A stretch of DNA of 64,000 bases, taken from assembly GCF_009728995.1 (NCBI RefSeq), contig NZ_VTZW01000015.1:62001-126000 (forward strand), in the 5' to 3' direction. Shown in pieces: positions 44,069 through 51,863 of this stretch. Under the pieces are notes generated by a model. The model searched no databases. It saw only the letters and a program-made list of their open reading frames with translations, and was not told the DNA's origin. Position 1 is the first letter of the stretch; each line of letters starts with the position of its first letter. The DNA comes from Streptomonospora sp. PA3 (GTDB lineage Bacteria > Actinomycetota > Actinomycetes > Streptosporangiales > Streptosporangiaceae). Made by a program: the position numbers and the translations under genes.

Positions 44069-44747
44069 GACTGCAGCTTGCCTTTCGTGGGGGCTCGATC
44101 ACAAATCAGCGCTCCGAGCGGCGCGGAACGCGGACGGGACGCCGCGGTAGGGCCCCGGCCGTCTTTCGAGCGTGCCAGGGCGCCCAGCGGGACGCGAGGG
44201 CGGGATGGCCTTGGCCGCCGGAGGGCCGGTCAGCGTTCCGAGAAGGCGCGGGACGCACCGCTTGGCAGGCACCACCGGGAACCGCCTTGGGCGGCCACCA
44301 CCGGGTTGCGGCAATGGGCGCGCTTCGCGAAGCGCGGCCCGCCCGTCAGCCCGCCACCACCCCAACGGAGACGCTGCGCGTCACTTGTTTTCTTGCCGCC
44401 GAGCGCACGCCGAACCTGCCAGATGGAGCCGTGCCACCGGTGGCGGGCCTTCTACGCAAAGGTGCACCGCCGCTCGGCGGCAAGCCGGCGCAGAACAAGT
44501 ACGTGGCGCGAAGCGCCTCCGTTAGGGGCGGTGGCGGGTGACGGGCGGGCGCTACGCGCATCACAGCCCCATTGCCGCAGCCGTTGTGGTGCTCGCCGCG
44601 GATGGTTCCCGGGGGGTTCCTAGGTCCGCCAGGGCAAGGAGGCACCCACCGGGAAGCCCCTTACAGGGTGCACGCGAACGGCGGCGGCCGCCGCGGACGG
44701 GGTCCGCGGCGGCCGCACTGTGCTCGGGTCGCGCCCGATGTCCTGCG
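44069..44747. other. Non-coding region holding long palindrome copy A
   Basis: There are 679 bases without a supported gene between the 48-residue gene and the 3' end of the RND transporter. Half is the nested palindrome annotated at 44275-44612. The transporter mRNA must end here, and the palindrome or the GC-rich stretch near 44683-44712 could terminate it. Confidence 0.6.
44275..44612. repeat. Long nested palindrome, copy A
   Basis: The outer arms CCGGGAACC (44275-44283) and GGTTCCCGG (44604-44612), next arms GCGGCAATGGG (44308-44318) and CCCATTGCCGC (44568-44578), then matching segments such as CCCGTCAGCCCGCCACCACC mirrored by GGCGGTGGCGGGTGACGGG, and CTTGCCGCCGAGCG mirrored by CGCTCGGCGGCAAG, make one giant imperfect hairpin centred near 44440. 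The core is repeated at 48533-48729 on the other side of the RND gene. Confidence 0.8.
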
Positions 44748-47700
44748 TCAGCCCTGCGAGCCTCCGCTCACGTCGGCGCCGGACTCGGCGCCCGCGGGCG
44801 CGGGAGTCCGCTCCTGCTCGGCCCGCTCGCGGGCCTTCTGCAGCGCGGCCTCGCGCTTGGCGCGGCGCCGCTCGGCGCGCCGCTCCTTGCGGCCCTCGGC
44901 CATGGTGTACAGCACCGGGACCAGCACCAGGGTCAGCAGCGTCGAGGTGATCAGGCCGCCGATCACCACTATCGCCAGCGGCTGGGAGATGAACGCCCCG
45001 CCGCCGGTGATGCCCATCGCCATCGGCGTGAGCGCGCCGATGGTGGCCAGGGCGGTCATGAGGATGGGACGCAGGCGGTGCCGCGAGCCCTCCACGACCG
45101 CCTCGCGCAGGTCCATGCCGTCGTTGCGGTACTGGTTGACCAGGTCGATCAGCACGATGGCGTTGGTGACGACGATGCCGATCAGCATCAGCATGCCGAT
45201 CATCGCCGCCAGTCCCATCGGCTGCCCGGTGAGCAGCAGCAGCCCGATCGAACCGGTGGCCGCGAACGGGATCGACACCAGCAGGATCAGCGGCTGCATG
45301 AGGCTCTTGAAGGTCGCCACCATGATCAGGTAGACGATGGCGATCGCGGCCAGCATGGCGATGGCCAGCTGGGTGAACGCCTCGCTCTGGTCGGAGCTGA
45401 CGCCGCCGATCTGGGCGCTGGCGCCCTCGGGCAGGTCCAGCTCGTTGAGCGCCTGGCTCAGCTCGGCGGTGACCGCGCCCAGGTCCTCGGCGGTCGGCGA
45501 GGCCGAGACGGTCGCACTGCGCACGCCGTCGGAGCGGGTGAGCTCGGGCGCCTGCATGACCCTCTGCACGTCGGCCACGGCCGCCAGACGGATCTCCTCG
45601 CCGGTGGCGGTGGTGAGCTTGAGGTCCTTCAGGTCGCCGACGCTCGTGGGCTCGGGGATGTCGCGCACCACCATGTCGTGCTGGGTGCCGTCGATGGTGG
45701 CGGTGCCGACCTCGGAGCCGCGGAACGCCTGGGAGACGGCCTGGCCGATCGCGCCCTCGCTGAGGCCCTCTTCGGCGGCCTTTTCACCGTCGACGTCGAC
45801 GTCCAGCGCCGGCTGGGAGGCCGCGATGCTGTTCTCGACGTCGGCGGCGCCGGGGATGTCGCGCACCGCGCTTTCGACCATGTCGGCGGCCTCGACCAGG
45901 GTCTCGCGGTCGTCGGCGCGGACCTCGACCTCCAGTGCCGTGCCGCCCATGGCACCGGCCGCGGCGACCCGCAACTCGGTGTCGGTCTCGACGTCGGCCA
46001 TGGCCTCGCGCAGCCGGTCCTCCAGCACCGACTGGTCCTGGTCGGGGTCGGCGGTGATGGTGTAGGTGACGGTGTCGGCGCCGCCGCCCATCATCGCGGC
46101 CATACCGCCGCCTCCTCCGCCGCCGATGGAGGTCTGGTAGGACTCCACCCACGACAGGCCCTCCAAGGCCTCCTCGACCTTCTGCGCCTCGTCGTCGGCG
46201 GCCTCCAGCGAGGTGCCGCGCGGCAGCTCCTGGGTGACCGCGTAGGTGTTCTGCCCCTGGTTGCCCAGGAAGCTGGTCTGCAGCCCGCCCGAGGCCACGA
46301 CGGTCCCGACCAGGATGAGGACCGAGGCGATCAGCGTGGTGATGCGGTGCCGCGTCGTCCAGCGGATGACCGGCAGGTACATGCGCTGCAGCGGGGTGCG
46401 CAGCTCGCGCTGGTGCTCCTCGGCCTTGATCCGCTCCAGCTCCTCGGGCGGGACCAGGCGCGGGCGCATGAACCAGTAGGCCAGCACGGGGATGATGGTC
46501 AGCGACACCAGCAGCGAGGCGCCCAGGGCCAGGCTGACGGTCACGGCGAAGGGCCGGAACAGCTCGCCGGTCTGCCCGCCGACGAAGCCGATCGGCAGGA
46601 ACACCGCCATGGTCGTCAGCGTGGCCGAGGTGATGGCCGTGGCCACCTCCCGCACGCCGGTGAAGACCGCGGTGAACTTCTCCTCGCCGTAGGCCATGTG
46701 CCGCTTGATGTTCTCCAGCACGACGATGGAGTCGTCGACGACGCGCCCGACCGCGACCGTGAGCGCGCCCAGGGTCAGCAGGTTCAGGGAGTAGCCGAAC
46801 GCCTGCACGCCGATCATGGCCACCAGCAGCGAGACCGGGATGGACACGGCGGTGACCACGGTGGAGCGGATCGACAGCAGGAAGACCAGGATCACGATGA
46901 TCGCGAAGATCAGGCCCAGGCCGCCCTCCTCGGCCATCGCCACGATGGAGTCGTTGATGTAGGGCGCCTGGTCGAAGACCACGGTGACCTCGGCGTCGTC
47001 GCCGAGCATCGGCTCGATGTCGTCGATCGCGGCCCGTACGGCCTCGGAGATCTCGACGGTGTTGCCGTCGGGGGTCTTGGTGATCATCACGCCGAGGCTG
47101 GGGTTCCCGTCGGTGCGGGTGATGCTGGAGGCCTCGTCCGTACGCAGCTCGACGTCGGCCACCTGGCCCAGCCGCACCGGGTCGGGGCTCTGCGGGGCGC
47201 CCGCCATGCCCGCGGCGGCGCCCGCGCCAGCACCTGCGCCGGCTCCGGGGGACGCCGCGGCGCCCGCACCGGGCTGGCCGGCGCCGGCCGCACCCGCGGC
47301 GGTGACCCAGACGTCCTCGACCTCGCCGACGGACTGCAGCTTGCCGCCGGTGGTGACGGTCAGGGTCTCGCCGTCCTGGGTGACGTCGCCGCCGGGGGTG
47401 AGGGTGCCGCTGGCCTGCAGCGCGCTGGTCAGGTCGCTTACGGAGAGGCCCTCGTCCTCCAGCTTGTCGTCCTTGGGCGTGATGACCACCGAGGACTCGC
47501 GGATCCCGGTGACCGTGGCCGCGCGCACACCGTCGATGGACTCCAGCTCGGGCACGACCTGCTCCTGCAGCGGGTCGGCCAGCGCCTGCTCATCGCCGTC
47601 GCCGGCTCCGGCGGCCAGCATGACGACGGGGATGTCGTCGGTGCCGAAGGCCATCACCGAGGGGTCGACGTCCTCGGGGAGCATGGCCTCGGCCTGGTCG

Positions 47701-48038
47701 ACGGCCTGCTGCACGTCGCGTACGACGGCGTCGCTGCTGTCGCCGTAGTCGAACTCGGCCGTCACCTGCACCGAGCCGGTCTGCGAGGTGGAGGTGTAGC
47801 TGACGACGCCGGGGACGCTCTGCACCGCCTGCTCCAGCGGTTCGGCGACCTCGGTCTCGACGACCTCGGGGGAGGCGCCCTGGTACTGGGCGTTGACCAT
47901 CACCATCGGAACTTCGATGGAGGGCATGAGCGCGCGCTCGGTGTTGACCGTCGCGAGGGTGCCGAACACCGCGGCGGCGATCGTGATGAGCAGGATCAGC
48001 GCCCGATTGCGCAGGGAAAGCCGTGCCAGCCGGTTCAC
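44748..48038 (-). CDS. HAE1-type RND family transporter
   Basis: A 1096-residue proton-driven exporter of the AcrB/SwrC type. GTG 48038 follows AGGAGG; upstream codons are non-coding. The first helix is LSLRNRALILLITIAAAVFG; the TM4 proton-relay pair is in TVAVGRVVDDSIVVLEN; porter domains show PSIEVPMVMVNAQYQGASPE and ELPRGTSLEA; the second half repeats the topology (ATFKSLMQPLILLVSIPFAA). Two low-complexity inserts are unusual: a Gly/Ala/Pro run near 282-316 and GGGGGGGMAAMMGGG near 645. In Gram-positives such proteins export lipids, surfactants or drugs without an outer-membrane duct. No adaptor gene is adjacent. Confidence 0.93.
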   Translation of the reverse strand: MNRLARLSLRNRALILLITIAAAVFGTLATVNTERALMPSIEVPMVMVNAQYQGASPEVVETEVAEPLEQAVQSVPGVVSYTSTSQTGSVQVTAEFDYGDSSDAVVRDVQQAVDQAEAMLPEDVDPSVMAFGTDDIPVVMLAAGAGDGDEQALADPLQEQVVPELESIDGVRAATVTGIRESSVVITPKDDKLEDEGLSVSDLTSALQASGTLTPGGDVTQDGETLTVTTGGKLQSVGEVEDVWVTAAGAAGAGQPGAGAAASPGAGAGAGAGAAAGMAGAPQSPDPVRLGQVADVELRTDEASSITRTDGNPSLGVMITKTPDGNTVEISEAVRAAIDDIEPMLGDDAEVTVVFDQAPYINDSIVAMAEEGGLGLIFAIIVILVFLLSIRSTVVTAVSIPVSLLVAMIGVQAFGYSLNLLTLGALTVAVGRVVDDSIVVLENIKRHMAYGEEKFTAVFTGVREVATAITSATLTTMAVFLPIGFVGGQTGELFRPFAVTVSLALGASLLVSLTIIPVLAYWFMRPRLVPPEELERIKAEEHQRELRTPLQRMYLPVIRWTTRHRITTLIASVLILVGTVVASGGLQTSFLGNQGQNTYAVTQELPRGTSLEAADDEAQKVEEALEGLSWVESYQTSIGGGGGGGMAAMMGGGADTVTYTITADPDQDQSVLEDRLREAMADVETDTELRVAAAGAMGGTALEVEVRADDRETLVEAADMVESAVRDIPGAADVENSIAASQPALDVDVDGEKAAEEGLSEGAIGQAVSQAFRGSEVGTATIDGTQHDMVVRDIPEPTSVGDLKDLKLTTATGEEIRLAAVADVQRVMQAPELTRSDGVRSATVSASPTAEDLGAVTAELSQALNELDLPEGASAQIGGVSSDQSEAFTQLAIAMLAAIAIVYLIMVATFKSLMQPLILLVSIPFAATGSIGLLLLTGQPMGLAAMIGMLMLIGIVVTNAIVLIDLVNQYRNDGMDLREAVVEGSRHRLRPILMTALATIGALTPMAMGITGGGAFISQPLAIVVIGGLITSTLLTLVLVPVLYTMAEGRKERRAERRRAKREAALQKARERAEQERTPAPAGAESGADVSGGSQG

Positions 48039-48308
48039 GCCGTCCTCCTGAACCGCTGCGCGCCCGTACGTGGGGATGGGGCGGATGGGACGCCAAGAGG
48101 GCACTTGGCAGATTCGGACATGAGAGTCGTTACTCCTCAGAAAGGCTTCTCGCGCTGCAAACGGCACCGCTTCGACGAGCGGTAGACGATGTGATGTGCC
48201 GTGCGGCCGTCAGAACGGGGGGCCGCACGGTTGCTGCCGGGCACGCAAGCACCACGATACTTCGCGACTTCGCCGGAATTCACCGTGTGTAAGCCGACAT
48301 CAGGTGCC

Positions 48309-48338
48309 TGTCAGGGGCGTGTCAGGGCGGTGTCAGGG
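48309..48338. promoter_or_regulatory. Three TGTCAGGG direct repeats, 11-bp period
   Basis: TGTCAGGG starts at 48309, 48320 and 48331, exactly one helical turn apart. They lie about 270 bases upstream of the RND gene. Phased direct repeats of this kind are typical binding sites of OmpR/PhoB-type response regulators. The regulator is not in the window. Confidence 0.5.
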
Positions 48339-48368
48339 TCCGCCCCGCCCGCTGTGAGCGGGGCGGAC
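48338..48368. terminator. 11-bp GC hairpin
   Basis: GTCCGCCCCGC pairs with GCGGGGCGGAC around a 9-base loop. It could end transcription from the ArsR side or shield the RND promoter. It abuts the third TGTCAGGG repeat. Confidence 0.45.
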
Positions 48369-48532
48369 GCCCCGCGGGTCCCCGCATCGGGCGCGCCGCG
48401 GGCGGCGGGGTTCCCGGCGGGCCGCTATCGGCCAGCGCGGCGCGGAACCGCCGGTTCGAGCACGGAGTGCGAGCGGGTGTGCGGGGCGCGGCGCCGCTTT
48501 CCAGGAACCCACCGGGCATCCCCTGGGGCGGC

Positions 48533-48729
48533 CACCATCGGGGCTGCGGCAATGGGTGCGCCTCGCGAAGCGCGGTCACAGCTTGCCGCCGAGCGCACGC
48601 TGCACCTGTCAGACGGAGCCGTACCACCGGTGGCGGGCCTCCGAGGCAAAGGTGCGCCGTGCGCTCGGCGGCAAGCCGGCGCACAGCGCTACGCGCAACC
48701 CAGCCCCATTGCCGCAACCTCCTGTGGTG
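48533..48729. repeat. Long nested palindrome, copy B
   Basis: A shorter relative of copy A: outer arms CTGCGGCAATGGG (48544-48556) and CCCATTGCCGC (48705-48715), inner arms CTTGCCGCCGAGCGCACG mirrored by CGTGCGCTCGGCGGCAAG, and the shared centre CCACCGGTGGCGGGCC. It lacks about 100 bases, the pair of complementary segments present in copy A. Confidence 0.8.
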
Positions 48730-48754
48730 ACCGACTCCTTTTGGGCGGAGGCGG

Positions 48755-49093
48755 TCAGCCGGTCGGGACCGGGGTGCTCTCCCCCGGCGGAACGTGCTCG
48801 GCCGCCACACCCCACACCACGCGCAGCAGGTCGTCCAGCGCGTGGGCGAGCGAGTCGTCCACGAGCGTGTAGCTGACCTGGCGACCGTGCGCGGTGGTGG
48901 CCACCAGCCCGCATTCCCGCAGGCACGCCAGGTGGTTGGAAACGTTCTGCCGGGTAAGTCCCAGGTGCTCGGCGAGGTGGGCGGGGTAGTCCGGCCCGTC
49001 GAGGAGGGCGAGCAGGAGACGGCAGCGGGTGGGGTCGGCCAGCGCCCGGCCCAGGCGCTGAATGGCGGCGAGGCGCTGCTCGGCGGTCAACAT
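48755..49093 (-). CDS. ArsR-family metal sensor, CmtR-like
   Basis: A 112-residue winged-helix repressor. ATG 49093 (MLTAEQRL) aligns with the start of Mycobacterium tuberculosis CmtR; ATG 49102 is three codons upstream. LGRALADPTRCRLLLALLDG and HLGLTRQNVSNHLACLRECG are nearly superimposable on CmtR, including the two Cys in CLREC that bind Cd/Pb there. The third CmtR ligand, a C-terminal Cys, is missing: the tail reads VAAEHVPPGESTPVPTG, so His or Glu may substitute or selectivity may differ. It is divergent from a CDF exporter, its probable target. Confidence 0.88.
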   Translation of the reverse strand: MLTAEQRLAAIQRLGRALADPTRCRLLLALLDGPDYPAHLAEHLGLTRQNVSNHLACLRECGLVATTAHGRQVSYTLVDDSLAHALDDLLRVVWGVAAEHVPPGESTPVPTG

Positions 49094-49103
49094 GAAAACC
49101 ATT

Positions 49104-49150
49104 TTACAGCCTTTACTGTACTGACAGCCTAGACTGTATAAACAGTCGAG
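49104..49150. promoter_or_regulatory. ArsR-type operator between sensor and CDF gene
   Basis: GACTGT-ATAA-ACAGTC (49132-49147) is a perfect inverted repeat in an AT-rich island. A second, looser pair TTTACTGTACTGACAG lies at 49112-49127. Both divergent genes could be repressed from here. Confidence 0.65.
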
Positions 49151-49245
49151 ACTGAACAGTGTTCGACGGCGCCGAGCGGCGCGCACGCCCCTCGATGGCG
49201 CCGCGCGGCGCCGCCGAGGACCACGAGAGCAGCAGGAGGGACGGA

Positions 49246-50157
49246 ATGGGCCACGGACACGGCCATGGCGGCGCCACCGCCGCCGCAGCCAACCGCAGCC
49301 GTCTGGCGATCGCACTGGCGCTGATGCTGGCGGTCGCGGCGGTGCAGCTGGCCGGCGCCGCCGCATCGGGCAGCCTGGCGCTGCTCGCCGACGCCGGACA
49401 CACCGTCACCGACTCCTTCGGCGTCGCCCTCGCCCTGGTGGCGGTGTGGATCGCCAACCGCCCGCCCAGCGCCGAACGCACCTTCGGCCTGCAGCGGGCC
49501 GAGGTGCTGGCGGCCGCGGTCAACGCCCTGACCCTGTTCGCGCTGTGCGTCTTCGTCGTCTACGAGGCGGTGCGGCGGCTGGCCGATCCGCATCCGGTGT
49601 CGGGGCCGTGGATGGTGGCCGTGGCGGCGATCGGCCTGGCGGCCAACGTGGTCGCACTGCTGGTGCTGCGCGGCGGACAGAGCAAGAGCCTGAACGTGCG
49701 CGGCGCCTACCTGGAGGTGATGGGCGACGCGCTGGCCTCGGCGGGGGTCGTCGTCGGGGGCGCGGTGATCTGGCTGACCGGCTGGACCGTGGTCGACTCG
49801 CTGGTCTCGGCGGGCATCGCGGCCTTCATCGTGCCCCGCGCGTGGAAGCTGCTGAGCGAGGCGGTCCACGTGCTGCTGGAGTCGACTCCGCGCGGGGTCG
49901 ATCTGGAGGAGGTGCGCGAGCACCTGATGACCCAGGAGGGGGTCATCGACGTCCACGACCTGCACGCCTGGACGATCACCTCGGGCGTGCCGGTGATGTC
50001 GGCGCACGTGGTGGTCGAGGAGCACCGCCTCGCCGACGCCGGCCGGGTCCTCGACGAGCTGCACGCGTGTCTGTCCGGGCACTTCGACGTGGAGCACTCC
50101 ACACTGCAGTTGGAGCCCGACGGCCACGTCGACCACGAAGGGGCCCGCCACGCGTGA
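49246..50157 (+). CDS. Cation diffusion facilitator (Zn/Cd exporter)
   Basis: A 303-residue CzcD-type antiporter exporting divalent metal from the cytosol. ATG 49246 follows AGGAGGG and opens with His-rich GHGHGHGG. Six helices follow, with metal-site Asp/His in LLADAGHTVTDSFG and in YLEVMGDALASAGV. The cytoplasmic C-terminal domain has LEEVREHLMTQEGVIDVHDL and VEEHRLAD. It probably forms a metal-responsive unit with the divergent CmtR-like sensor. Confidence 0.92.
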   Translation: MGHGHGHGGATAAAANRSRLAIALALMLAVAAVQLAGAAASGSLALLADAGHTVTDSFGVALALVAVWIANRPPSAERTFGLQRAEVLAAAVNALTLFALCVFVVYEAVRRLADPHPVSGPWMVAVAAIGLAANVVALLVLRGGQSKSLNVRGAYLEVMGDALASAGVVVGGAVIWLTGWTVVDSLVSAGIAAFIVPRAWKLLSEAVHVLLESTPRGVDLEEVREHLMTQEGVIDVHDLHAWTITSGVPVMSAHVVVEEHRLADAGRVLDELHACLSGHFDVEHSTLQLEPDGHVDHEGARHA

Positions 50158-50232
50158 GGCGGATCACACACACGGGTCGCCGGCTGCTGCTCCCCGGAGC
50201 GGATCCCGCGGCGAAAACCGGAGCTACCGCCC

Positions 50233-50261
50233 TTGACCTGGACAAAATGTCAAAATATCTG
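50233..50261 (+). promoter_or_regulatory. Possible promoter of nhaA with TTGAC palindrome
   Basis: TTGACC (50233-50238) and TATCTG (50256-50261) are 17 bases apart in an AT-rich patch. TTGAC and GTCAA (50249-50253) form an inverted repeat within the spacer. Confidence 0.4.
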
Positions 50262-50423
50262 GCAAAGTCGTCGCTCGGGCTTGGGCGATCTTGATCGTGC
50301 GCCTCATGGCTTGGCATCGGCGACCTGACGGATCGGGAGTGTGCCGGGCCCCGCGGTCGGCGATGAAAAGGGCGTAGACGGCGAAGCGAGAGATCGGGCC
50401 AGCCTGTGGGGGAGACGCGACAC

Positions 50424-51683
50424 ATGACCAACCGACCGAGCCTCAGCGGATTCGCCGACGCCCTCCGTGAAGACGTCATCAGCGGATTCCTCCTCATCGC
50501 CGGGGCCGCGGTCGCACTCCTGTGGGCCAACTCCGCCTGGGGGCACTCCTACGAGGCCGTCCGCACGCTCGCCTTCGGACCCGAGAGCCTGCACCTGCAC
50601 CTTTCCCTGGAGGAGTGGGCCGCCGACGGGCTGCTGGCCGTCTTCTTCTTCGTCGTCGGCAACGAACTCAAGCAGGAGTTCGTCCACGGCGAGCTGCGCA
50701 ATCCGCGCCGGGCCATGCTGCCCATCGTCGCCGCGATCTGCGGCATGGTCGTGCCCGCGGTGCTCTACGCACTGATCAACGTCGGCCAGGGCCCCGCACT
50801 GGCCGGCTGGGGCATCCCCATGGCCACCGACATCGCCTTCGCCGTGGCCATCCTCGCCGTGATCGGGCGCTACCTGCCGCCGGCGCTGCGCACGTTCCTG
50901 CTGACGCTGGCGATCGTCGACGATCTCGGCGCCATCGTCGTCATCGCCGTCTTCTACACCGACCACCTGGCCTTCACGCCGCTGCTGGGGGCCATCGCGC
51001 TGCTGGCCGTCTTCGGCTACCTGCAGCGCGGCCGCGGGGCGGCCGCCGCCCTCGACCGCTCCCCCGTGCCCGGCTGGGCGGTCTACATTCCGCTGGCCGT
51101 CGCCATCTGGGCGCTGATGCACGCCAGCGGCGTGCACGCCACGATCGCAGGCGTCGCCATGGGCATGCTGATGCGCACCACCGCACTGCCGGGCGAGGAC
51201 GCCTCCCCCAGCCACCGCGCCGAGCACGCGGTCCGGCCGTGGTCCTCCAGCCTGGTCCTGCCGATCTTCGCGCTGATGTCGGCCGGCGTGGCCTTCACCG
51301 GGATCGACGCGATCTTCACCGACACCGCGGCCGTGGGCATCATCGTCGGCCTGGTCGTGGGCAAGCTCCTGGGGATCTTCGGCGGGGCCTGGGTCACGAC
51401 CAAGATCACCAGTGCGGAGCTCAACCCCTCGCTGCGCTGGATCGACATCTGCGGCATGTCGCTGCTGGCCGGCATCGGCTTCACCGTGTCGCTGCTGATC
51501 ACCGAGCTCTCGTTCTCGCAGCACCCGCACATGCTGGAGGACGCCAAGGCCGGCGTGCTCATCGCCTCCCTGCTGGCGACCGTGCTGGCCGCCTGCGTAT
51601 TGGGAGTGCGCAGCGCCCAGTACCGCAGAAGGGACCCCTACCACCGGCGCCGCGCCGACTCCCCCGGCCCCGGACACCAGTAA
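50424..51683 (+). CDS. nhaA: Na+/H+ antiporter NhaA
   Basis: A 419-residue antiporter exchanging Na+ or Li+ for protons. ATG 50424 is preceded by GGGGGAG; GTG 50406 would add six residues. Family blocks: LLIAGAAVALLWANSAWG, MATDIAFAVAILAVIG, and LLTLAIVDDLGAIVVIAVFY with the essential Asp-Asp pair. There are about 11 helices. It lies 266 bases after the CDF gene, with its own promoter candidate. Confidence 0.95.
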   Translation: MTNRPSLSGFADALREDVISGFLLIAGAAVALLWANSAWGHSYEAVRTLAFGPESLHLHLSLEEWAADGLLAVFFFVVGNELKQEFVHGELRNPRRAMLPIVAAICGMVVPAVLYALINVGQGPALAGWGIPMATDIAFAVAILAVIGRYLPPALRTFLLTLAIVDDLGAIVVIAVFYTDHLAFTPLLGAIALLAVFGYLQRGRGAAAALDRSPVPGWAVYIPLAVAIWALMHASGVHATIAGVAMGMLMRTTALPGEDASPSHRAEHAVRPWSSSLVLPIFALMSAGVAFTGIDAIFTDTAAVGIIVGLVVGKLLGIFGGAWVTTKITSAELNPSLRWIDICGMSLLAGIGFTVSLLITELSFSQHPHMLEDAKAGVLIASLLATVLAACVLGVRSAQYRRRDPYHRRRADSPGPGHQ

Positions 51684-51863
51684 GGCCTCCGCCCGCGCGG
51701 CCGGCACGACACGCCACCGCCGGAGCGCGTAGGCGGACACGTCGCCGACACGGTTACATGGGGGGCGGCACGGTCCTGCGGGACGCGGCCCCTTCCACCG
51801 GTACCCTCCGGCGGCGCCCCCCGCCGCACGGCGGCGACCTCACGGCGATACGTCAGGACGACG

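Larger units (their letters stand above)
48039..48754. other. Upstream region of the RND gene, with palindrome copy B
   Basis: There are 716 bases between the transporter start and the 3' end of the ArsR-type gene, with no supported gene. It contains three phased TGTCAGGG repeats (48309-48338), a GC hairpin (48338-48368) and palindrome copy B (48533-48729). Confidence 0.6.

Noticed and set aside
44748-48038. Heavy-metal CzcA function together with the nearby CDF and CmtR-like genes
   Set aside because: The transporter has its own upstream region and palindromes, and its porter segments look like general HAE1/SwrC pumps. Proximity alone is not enough.
44538-48185. A 1215-codon open frame antisense to the RND transporter
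   Set aside because: Its translation is Gly/Asp/His/Gln repeats typical of the mirror frame of a high-GC gene. It has no ribosome-binding site, and the opposite strand encodes a clear RND protein.
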